Source of the DNA: Phycisphaerae bacterium
GTDB lineage: Bacteria > Planctomycetota > Phycisphaerae > Phycisphaerales > SM1A02
DNA: 12,911 bases
Direction: 5' to 3'
Assembly (NCBI GenBank): GCA_016873375.1
Contig: VGXJ01000022.1
Coordinates: 1-12,911 of the forward strand
The position numbers and the translations under genes were made by a program. Below the pieces are notes generated by a model, which was given only the letters and a program-made list of their open reading frames with translations, did not search any database and was not told the DNA's origin. Below, piece after piece: positions 1-5,943 of this stretch. Position 1 is the first letter of the stretch. Every line of letters starts with the position of its first letter.

Positions 1-1526
1 GCCCGGCCAAGGACGGCGAGACGCTCCTGCCGATCGGCGAAGGCGCCAGGCCGCTCACGCTGCGTGCGGGTGATCTGGTCATCGCCGATGCCGCCGTGCC
101 CGCTGCGATCGCCGGCGTCAAGGGTGGAGCGCCAAGCGCGGTCAGCGAGGGCACCACGGATGTCCTCATCGAAGCTGCGACTTTCGCGCAGAAGTCCGTG
201 CGCTCCTCAAGCCGCGGCCTCAAGGTCGCCAGCGACAGTTCGTACCGATTCGAGCGCGGCGTGGCACCGGCCGATGTCGATGCCGCCGCCGATCGACTCG
301 TCGCGCTGATCCTTGAGCATGCCGGCGGCCGCCTCGATGGTGGTCGCGTGGCGGCTGGTCCGTCGCTCCCTGCGCCGCGTTGCGTCCCGGTGCGCGTCGA
401 GCGGGCGCAGCGCGTCCTGGGCTACCCGCTCCCGGCCGACGAGATGCTCGCCACGCTGCGCACGCTGGGCTTCGCGCCCGCGCTCGCTGGTGGCACGATC
501 ACCTGCACCGTCCCCCCCCGGCGCCTGGACATCGAGCGCGAGATCGACCTGATCGAGGAACTCGCGCGCCTGCACGGCATGGACCGCGTGCCGATGCTCG
601 ACACGATTCAGGTGCGTGTCGCCGCGCTGCAGCCGCATGTCGAAGGCATGCGCGAAGCCCGCCGCACGCTCGTGGGGCTGGGCTTCGTCGAAACCGTGAC
701 GCACACGCTGGTCTCCGAGCGCGCGGCGCAGCCCTTCACGCACGCCGGAACCACGCCGCTGCGCGTGAGCGACGAGCGCGCCGGCGACCCGATCCTGCGG
801 CCATCGCTGCTGTCGAGCCTGATGGCCACGGCACGCCTCAACGCTGACCGCGGCACGCCATCGATCCGCCTGATGGAAGCCGCCAACATCTTCGATCTCA
901 AGGGCACAGAGCTGCGTGAGCGATCGTCACTGGGGCTCCTTCTCGCCGACACGCCTGATGCCGATGCTGCCATGCGCACCATGCGAGGCTGCGTCGAGCG
1001 GCTGCTGCGCGCGGTGCTCGGTGCGCACGCGGCCATCGATGTCGTCCCGCTCGATGGTGCCGCCGGGCTCTCGCCGGCGGCGCTCGTGCGTGCCCGCGGC
1101 CATGATGTTGGCGCGATCGGCTTGCTCTCGACCGAAGCGCTCAAGGCCTTCGGGCTCGAGGGCCCCATCGCCGGTGCGGAACTCTTCATCAAGCCGCTTC
1201 TCACCCAATGGCCGCCGGACACCACCGTGCGTGCCCTGCCGAGCTTCCCGTCGATCGATCGCGATGTCAGCGCGATCGTCGCCGATGGCGTGGCGTGGGC
1301 CTCGATCGAGGGGCTCGTGCGCGATCTCGCGCTCGAACACTTCGAATCGGTCGCCTTCGTCGGCACCTACCGGGGCAAGCAGGTGGGCGAGGGTCGCAAG
1401 AGCGTGACCATGCGGCTCACCTTCCGCAGCGCGGCCGGCACGCTCCGCCGCGAGGACGCCGATCCGCAGGTGGCGCGCGTGATCGGCGCGCTGCAGAGCG
1501 GTGTGGGCGCCGAGGTCCGCTCGTGA
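1..1526 (+). CDS. pheT: Phenylalanine--tRNA ligase beta subunit, 5'-truncated by the window edge
   Basis: Beta chain of the alpha2-beta2 cytoplasmic enzyme that charges tRNA-Phe with phenylalanine. The frame is open from base 3, so the start lies outside the window. About 507 codons remain of a family length near 800, so the N-terminal tRNA-binding and B1 parts are missing. Domains seen in order are the B3/B4 fold (GVKGG, then a TDVLIEAATF-like stretch and SSYRFERG, bases 108-260), the B5 domain with the acidic IEREIDLIEELAR segment (about 530-575), the catalytic-like core (ILRPSLLSSLM, about 790-825), and a C-terminal anticodon-binding FDX-ACB domain (FPSIDRDVSAIV to the TLRRED stretch, about 1240-1460). 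The GTG at 96 falls inside the B3/B4 fold and is not the true start. The stop overlaps the next gene by four bases. Identification is secure. Confidence 0.96.
   Translation, partial: PAKDGETLLPIGEGARPLTLRAGDLVIADAAVPAAIAGVKGGAPSAVSEGTTDVLIEAATFAQKSVRSSSRGLKVASDSSYRFERGVAPADVDAAADRLVALILEHAGGRLDGGRVAAGPSLPAPRCVPVRVERAQRVLGYPLPADEMLATLRTLGFAPALAGGTITCTVPPRRLDIEREIDLIEELARLHGMDRVPMLDTIQVRVAALQPHVEGMREARRTLVGLGFVETVTHTLVSERAAQPFTHAGTTPLRVSDERAGDPILRPSLLSSLMATARLNADRGTPSIRLMEAANIFDLKGTELRERSSLGLLLADTPDADAAMRTMRGCVERLLRAVLGAHAAIDVVPLDGAAGLSPAALVRARGHDVGAIGLLSTEALKAFGLEGPIAGAELFIKPLLTQWPPDTTVRALPSFPSIDRDVSAIVADGVAWASIEGLVRDLALEHFESVAFVGTYRGKQVGEGRKSVTMRLTFRSAAGTLRREDADPQVARVIGALQSGVGAEVRS
1512..1515 (+). 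promoter_or_regulatory. Ribosome binding site for the cyclodeaminase-like gene
   Basis: GAGG lies inside the last codons of pheT, 7 bases before the GTG at 1523. It supports that GTG, rather than a later codon, as the start of the next gene. It also means pheT translation passes over the signal. Confidence 0.55.
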
Positions 1527-2143
1527 CGGCCGCTCACCCACCGCTCGCGCAGCGCCCACTCGGCGGCTACCTGCACGATCTCGCTGCCAAGCAGCCGGTG
1601 CCGGGCGGCGGCGCCGCGTCGGCGGTGGCACTCGCCCACGGTGCTGCACTGGGCGCGATGGTGCTGCACTACACGCTCGGCAAGGCGAAGTTCGCGCAGT
1701 GGGAGCACGACAACGCAGCGATGCTGGTGCATCTTGACCATGCACGCGTCGAAGCGCTGGCGCTCGCCGACCTCGATGCAGCGGCATACGCGGAACTCAA
1801 CGCGCTCTGGTCGCTCACGCCCGCGGAGCGGCTCATCGACCCGCGCTGGATGCCAGCCGTCGAATCCGCCACGCGCGCGCCGGCGGCCATCGGCGATCTC
1901 GCGCTTGCCGTCCTGGCCATGCTCGATCGCATGCCGGGCCGCACCAGCACGATCATCCGCAGCGACCTCGCGATCGCCGCAGAGTTCGCCGCGCTTGCCG
2001 TCCACGGTGCGATCTGGAATGTGCGCGCCAACCTGCCGCTGCAGGCGCCCGAAGCCCAGCCGACCTGGTCAGCCTGGTGCGAGCGCGCCGCAGCCGGCGC
2101 CTCGTCCATGCGCGACCGCATCGTCGCTGCGTGCCGATCATGA
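1523..2143 (+). CDS. Cyclodeaminase/cyclohydrolase family protein (FTCD C-terminal type)
   Basis: A 206-residue protein of the formiminotetrahydrofolate cyclodeaminase / methenyl-tetrahydrofolate cyclohydrolase family, cytoplasmic enzymes of one-carbon folate metabolism. The family's glycine-rich motif is present as PVPGGGAASAV at residues 26-35, after a short helix (YLHDLAAKQ). Further family-like stretches are D85-AAAY and a C-terminal segment, about residues 139-171, with TSTIIRSDLAIAAEF and WNVRANL, which resembles the usual SD...NV..NL pattern. The length matches stand-alone FchA-like proteins. The start is GTG at 1523, overlapping the pheT stop as GTGA and preceded by GAGG. Its own stop overlaps the next start as ATGA. 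Substrate and direction (deaminase or cyclohydrolase) cannot be read from the sequence. The family call is firm and the exact reaction is not. Confidence 0.85.
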   Translation: MTAAHPPLAQRPLGGYLHDLAAKQPVPGGGAASAVALAHGAALGAMVLHYTLGKAKFAQWEHDNAAMLVHLDHARVEALALADLDAAAYAELNALWSLTPAERLIDPRWMPAVESATRAPAAIGDLALAVLAMLDRMPGRTSTIIRSDLAIAAEFAALAVHGAIWNVRANLPLQAPEAQPTWSAWCERAAAGASSMRDRIVAACRS

Positions 2144-3057
2144 TCCCTCTGGTCCCACTTGCCGCCGTCGCCGCGGGCGCCATCACGACCACCTATACCG
2201 TGGCGATCACGCGCGAAGCAAAGCGTCCGCGCCGCGCGACCTATGCATGGGCTCTGGCACACCACACCGCAGCGAGCCCTGCGGAGGTCCAAGGCGTGAA
2301 GGAATGGCGCGAAGGCACCACCGTGCTGCCTGCGGCGGGCCACGCTCCGGCCGCGCAGCGCACGCCGCCCTCGGCGCGCTCGATCGTCCTGCCGTGGTGG
2401 CTCGTCAAGGGACGAGGCTGCGGCTCCATGCTCGTCATCCACGGCTGGGGTCGATCGCGCTGGGATTCCCTGCGTCGGCTGCCGTGGCTCCTCGGGCACG
2501 CGGCGTCGATCGTGCTGCCGGACCTTCGCGGGCACGGCGAGGCGCCGGGCACCACCAGCATTGGCCACAGCGATCACCTCGATCTGGATCAGGTGATCCA
2601 GCGTGCCGACAGCGAGCCCGCATCACCCGCCCCAACGGGCGACCTCACGATCGTCGGCCACTCGATGGGCGCGATGGTCGCGGCTCGACTGGCTGCGCTC
2701 CTCGCCGCGCGCGGCACGCCCGCGCGCCGCGTGGTGCTGATGGCCCCGTACGACTCGTTGGTCGTGCCCATGGCCAATCGCTTGCGGGTGCGCGGGCTTC
2801 CTGCCGGCCCCTTTGCCACCACCGCGGCCTGGTGGCTCGCCCGCGGCGAGGAACCCCTGCATCGAACGCTCACGCGCGTGCAGTGCCCGGTCCTTGCCTT
2901 GGGCGGAGCGCTCGATGCCGTCACCACGCCGAGTGATGTGCGAAGGGCCAGCGCTCCTCACGATCCGCTCATCGAGCCCGGCATCGACCATGCCGATGTC
3001 GGCGTCGAGGGCACGGCATCACGCGAGGCCCTGCACGCGTTCCTGGCGCGGACCTGA
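2140..3057 (+). CDS. Alpha/beta hydrolase with N-terminal membrane anchor or signal
   Basis: A 305-residue alpha/beta-hydrolase-fold protein. The N-terminus (MIPLVPLAAVAAGAITTTY) is hydrophobic and followed by KRPRR, which fits a signal anchor; the catalytic domain could be inside or outside the membrane. The core begins near MLVIHGWGRSRWDS (oxyanion-type HGWG). PDLRGHG follows, then the nucleophile elbow GHSMG with Ser175, the likely acid Asp259 (GGALDAVTTP), and His284 (GIDHADV). The triad and spacing match esterase/lipase-like or acyl-hydrolase members (Hydrolase_4 type). The substrate is unknown. The ATG at 2140 overlaps the previous stop (ATGA); no separate Shine-Dalgarno sequence is visible, so re-initiation is likely. 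It is the last gene of the apparent pheT operon. Confidence 0.88.
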   Translation: MIPLVPLAAVAAGAITTTYTVAITREAKRPRRATYAWALAHHTAASPAEVQGVKEWREGTTVLPAAGHAPAAQRTPPSARSIVLPWWLVKGRGCGSMLVIHGWGRSRWDSLRRLPWLLGHAASIVLPDLRGHGEAPGTTSIGHSDHLDLDQVIQRADSEPASPAPTGDLTIVGHSMGAMVAARLAALLAARGTPARRVVLMAPYDSLVVPMANRLRVRGLPAGPFATTAAWWLARGEEPLHRTLTRVQCPVLALGGALDAVTTPSDVRRASAPHDPLIEPGIDHADVGVEGTASREALHAFLART

Positions 3058-3085
3058 TCGGTCACACAAGACGGAGACACGACCA

Positions 3086-3102
3086 CGCGGCCCAACGCCG
3101 CG
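3086..3102. terminator. Short hairpin in the convergent gap, possible bidirectional terminator
   Basis: CGCGGC (3086-3091) pairs with GCCGCG (3097-3102) around a 5-base loop. It lies in the 57-base gap between the hydrolase and the convergent minus-strand gene. No T-run follows on either side, so it is at best a weak intrinsic terminator. The call rests on location plus a perfect 6-bp GC stem. Confidence 0.3.
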
Positions 3103-3114
3103 CTTCCAGCTGCC

Positions 3115-4866
3115 TCACGGCATCAGGAGACGGGCACGGAACGAGAAGCCCTTGTCGGCGGGCGTGATCCACCACACCGATGGCCCGAGGTACTTCTTCA
3201 TCAGATCGGCATCGAACTTGCCCATCATCTCCTGCACACTCTCCATGGCCTCGTCGGTGACGATGTCGTCGATCGGGTTGCCCGCATCATCGACGAAGCC
3301 GTCCATGCGATCCTGCATGGCACCAAGGCGCTTGAACGCCGACTTCTGCGCCTCGAGCTGGGCGGCGGTATCGGTGAAGCCCCACCCGGAGACGCCACCC
3401 TTGGCGACCACGCCCGCGCAACGCTTGTAGATCGGCAGCTCCGCGATGCCCTTGGTGTCCTTGTCGCCGGCTGCACGCAGCGCCTGCTCGACGCCCGAGG
3501 ACTCGCCCATCAGCATCTGGCCGGAGCCGAGCCCAACCGCGAACGGCACGAGGTCACCACTGAAGATCGTGGCCCCCTGGAAGTCGCGCGGCATCAGGCC
3601 GACCGACGGTGCGAACATCTGCAGCATCGGCATGCCGGCCTTCTCGTCGCTGCACGCGACTGCCGTCACGCCGCCCATGCCGGTCTCGGCATTGGCATCG
3701 GCCCACTGCACGCCATGGATGCTCGGGCCCATGACGGCAAGCGCCTTGGTCATGATCGGTTCATAGGCGACCAGGGTCGGCTCAAGCTGCTCGGCCTGCA
3801 TCTCGGGCAAGCTGGCGACAGCGGCCTCGATGGTCTTCCACAGGTCGGCGAAGCCGACATTGGCGCACGAGTACGAGACGCACTCGTTGCCCAGGAGCTT
3901 CGGCGGCGCGCCGATCGGCTGGCCCTTGGCCAGCAGCGACACGAGGCCGTCCTTCTTGCCGGGGATGAACGCAGCACCCGACATCTCCAGGATGCCTTCC
4001 TTGGGCTGCACATCGAAGCCCAGCGACCAGGATCGGATGTCGCCGAAGAGTGACGCGATCGCCGGCTGCACCATGGCCATCGGACCCATCATCATCGGCC
4101 CGAGCATGTCCTGCAGCGGGCCGGTGAGCAGCGTCACGCTCAGGTCATTCGAGCCCAGCAGCGCAGCGTTGCCACGCCAGTCGTCGCTCGTACCGAGCGT
4201 CTTGCCCTTGCCCTTGCCCTGCGTGCCGAGCATCGCTTCCTCAAGGCTCGCCATGCTGCTCGCGAGCAGCATGTGCTCGCCGTCGCGCATGAAGTACACG
4301 GTGTCGGGGCCCGAACCGAAGGCGCCCATGTCCATGCCCATGCCGTCGAACTCGTCGTCGGCGCCGATGTCGTCGGCCTCGTCCTTGCCCATCGGGATGA
4401 CCCAGACTTCCTTGCCGTCCAGTTCGGCCTTCTCGATCTTGACGTCGGCGTCCTTGGCGCCCTTCTCGAACGAGGCCATCAGCATGCGCGCGCCGCTGTC
4501 GGCGCGATCGTCGAAGTCGGCGACCATGATGAATGCCATGGTCATGGCATCGAGCTCCTCGTCGCGCTCACCGAAGACCGCCACGCCCATCCGGCCGGGC
4601 AGCACCATGTCCTTGCGCTCGATGCCAAGGCCCTTGGCCGCCTCGTCGAGCGCCTTCTCGAGTTCCTTCGAGTCGTCGCCGATCAGGTCCTTGAGCTTGG
4701 GGTCGTCGTAGAGCTTGCCGAGCTGGCCGGCGCGGATCGCCTGCCACGATGCGTGCAGGTCCTTCGCGCTCACGGCGAGAAAGGTGCCCTGCGGGGCGAT
4801 CGCCTCGATGGGCGGCAGGTCGGCAGCGGCGGCGATGGAAGCGGTCAGGATGAAGGTTGCAATCAT
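3115..4866 (-). CDS. Secreted uncharacterised protein, methionine- and acid-rich segments (DUF3352-like at best)
   Basis: A 583-residue protein I do not recognise with certainty. It starts with a short hydrophobic leader (MIATFILTASIAAAADLPP), so it is probably exported. The mature N-terminus (IAPQGTFLAVSAKDLHASW and GKLYDDPKLKDLI) resembles planctomycete exported proteins of the loose DUF3352 kind, but that is a memory-based impression. Notable segments are a very acidic, Met/Gly-rich stretch near residues 158-184 (ADDEFDGMGMDMGAF), a GKGKGK run encoded by three CTTGCC repeats at 4201-4218, and a Met/Pro-rich stretch near 252-271 (MLGPMMMGPMAM). Four cysteines occur in the C-terminal half (two in ECVSYSC). 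No catalytic motif is visible. It lies 80 bases downstream of the secreted protease on the same strand, so co-expression is likely. An alternative start at 4950 would add 28 arginine-rich residues. Confidence 0.75.
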   Translation of the reverse strand: MIATFILTASIAAAADLPPIEAIAPQGTFLAVSAKDLHASWQAIRAGQLGKLYDDPKLKDLIGDDSKELEKALDEAAKGLGIERKDMVLPGRMGVAVFGERDEELDAMTMAFIMVADFDDRADSGARMLMASFEKGAKDADVKIEKAELDGKEVWVIPMGKDEADDIGADDEFDGMGMDMGAFGSGPDTVYFMRDGEHMLLASSMASLEEAMLGTQGKGKGKTLGTSDDWRGNAALLGSNDLSVTLLTGPLQDMLGPMMMGPMAMVQPAIASLFGDIRSWSLGFDVQPKEGILEMSGAAFIPGKKDGLVSLLAKGQPIGAPPKLLGNECVSYSCANVGFADLWKTIEAAVASLPEMQAEQLEPTLVAYEPIMTKALAVMGPSIHGVQWADANAETGMGGVTAVACSDEKAGMPMLQMFAPSVGLMPRDFQGATIFSGDLVPFAVGLGSGQMLMGESSGVEQALRAAGDKDTKGIAELPIYKRCAGVVAKGGVSGWGFTDTAAQLEAQKSAFKRLGAMQDRMDGFVDDAGNPIDDIVTDEAMESVQEMMGKFDADLMKKYLGPSVWWITPADKGFSFRARLLMP

Positions 4867-4872
4867 GGTGAT

Positions 4873-4876
4873 CTCC
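4873..4876 (-). promoter_or_regulatory. Ribosome binding site deciding the start at 4866
   Basis: Read on the minus strand, GGAG stands 6 bases before the ATG at 4866. This, together with the leader peptide that begins there, favours 4866 over the in-frame ATG at 4950. That upstream ATG overlaps the protease stop (ATGA). Confidence 0.55.
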
Positions 4877-4946
4877 AGATGGGGTCGTTGAGCTTGGTTC
4901 GTCGGTGCGCGGATCGTTTCAGTGCGGTTCGCCCGGGGGCGTCGGA

Positions 4947-5894
4947 TCATCGCGGATCCGTGCGGTCATCCAGCTGCGGCGGCGGCGTGAACGAGGTGCG
5001 CGCCGGCGGCTGGTGGTAGTTGTGCCCCGAGTTGGGGTTGTTCTTGTCGTAGCCGAAGGCTTCGCGGTTTCGGATGAAGTCCTTCACGTAGCGGGCGGGG
5101 ATCGCGAAGCCAAGCGCCTCGCCACCGCGGATCCCCATGTTGGTGATCCCGATGACTTCGCCCTTGGTGTTGAAGAGCGGGCCGCCTGAGTTGCCGGGGT
5201 TGATCGGCGTGTCGGTCTGGATGTAGGTCAGGCCATCGAAGTTGCGCTGTGTGGTGCTGATCACGCCCTGCGTGAGCGTGCGCTCCAGCCCCAGCGGATT
5301 GCCGATCGCGAAGACCGGCTGGCCGATGTCGAACTTCTCCTTGTCGACCACTGCAGCGAAGTCGAAGTCCTTGCCATCGGGGTGCTTGATCCTGACGAGG
5401 GCCAGGTCAACATGGTTGTTGACCGCAATCAGCTCCACATCCTCGATCTCGGTGCGCTTGAGCGTGCCGTCGGCCTGCGGGAACCACACCGTCACGCGCA
5501 GGTTCGTCTCGCCCTGCACCACGTGCGCGTTGGTCACGGCGTAACCGCTCTTGTCGATGATCACGCCGCTGCCAAGGCCGCCAGGCGTGCTCACCTTGAT
5601 GACCGCGGGCCCGATGCGCTTGGCGTGCTCCTTGGGCGAGAGCGTGGGCGGGTTGCTCGCGTGCGAGTAGAGCTCGTCCTGCACGGTCTGCATGTCGGCG
5701 GCGGCTTCGGCCTGCTTCACCTCGGCCACGTCTTCCATGTCGAACACCAGCACATCGGGGCCGACGTCGAGCCAGACCTTGCGGTCGTTGCGCTTGATGA
5801 TGGTGCCCTCAAGCCGGCTGCCGCTCTTCATGACGAGCGTGTCGGCGGGCGCAAGGACGCTGGCAGCAAGGACGACGGCGAGCAACGAGTGCAT
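4947..5894 (-). CDS. Secreted trypsin-like serine protease (HtrA-type core, no PDZ domain)
   Basis: A 315-residue exported S1C-like serine endopeptidase. The N-terminus (MHSLLAVVLAASVLAPADT) is a hydrophobic leader. Residues about 18-60 (KSGSRLEGTIIKRNDRKVWL to DMEDVAEV) look like a small SH3-like beta domain. The protease core spans about 90-278, with GLGSGVIID, His124 in TNAHVV, Asp163 in HVDLALV, and Ser236 in NPGNSGGPL. All three catalytic residues are present, so it should be active, acting in the envelope or outside. The tail (about 282-315) is rich in Asn, His and Pro and replaces the PDZ domain usual in HtrA/DegP. The ATG at 5894 has no good Shine-Dalgarno sequence. It is the first gene of a two-gene minus-strand unit and diverges from the repeat protein. 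An HtrA-like protease is certain; the substrate is unknown. Confidence 0.92.
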   Translation of the reverse strand: MHSLLAVVLAASVLAPADTLVMKSGSRLEGTIIKRNDRKVWLDVGPDVLVFDMEDVAEVKQAEAAADMQTVQDELYSHASNPPTLSPKEHAKRIGPAVIKVSTPGGLGSGVIIDKSGYAVTNAHVVQGETNLRVTVWFPQADGTLKRTEIEDVELIAVNNHVDLALVRIKHPDGKDFDFAAVVDKEKFDIGQPVFAIGNPLGLERTLTQGVISTTQRNFDGLTYIQTDTPINPGNSGGPLFNTKGEVIGITNMGIRGGEALGFAIPARYVKDFIRNREAFGYDKNNPNSGHNYHQPPARTSFTPPPQLDDRTDPR

Positions 5895-5943
5895 CCCCGG
5901 AGGCTACCATGGCGCCGCCGGCATTTCGACGGCCCGAATACCC
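5895..5943. promoter_or_regulatory. 49-base divergent intergenic region
   Basis: This is the only non-coding DNA between the divergently oriented protease and repeat-protein genes, so promoters for both should lie here or reach into the coding ends. I could not pick convincing -35/-10 boxes or an operator palindrome by eye. Only the position supports the call. Confidence 0.4.

Noticed and set aside
96..98. GTG as the start of pheT
   Set aside because: The frame continues upstream to the window edge with family-like sequence (LRAGDLVIAD), and this codon sits inside the B3/B4 domain.
1241..1270. Frequent GATCG/CGATCG strings here and through the window
   Set aside because: They occur in coding DNA as Asp/Ile/Arg codon pairs and show no regular spacing or array structure, so I do not call a repeat or a methylation-based signal.
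1641..2936. 431-codon plus-strand frame overlapping the cyclodeaminase and hydrolase
   Set aside because: The Arg/Ser/Pro-rich translation has no domains and crosses two genes with secure family motifs.
3830..4711. 293-codon plus-strand frame rich in Ser/Pro/Met
   Set aside because: It is antisense to the secreted protein. Its Ser/Pro bias mirrors the complementary codons and no start signal supports it.
4934..4946. CCCGGG-rich palindrome between the protease and secreted-protein genes
   Set aside because: The self-complementary core leaves no loop for a stable hairpin and there is no T-run, so it is not called a terminator.
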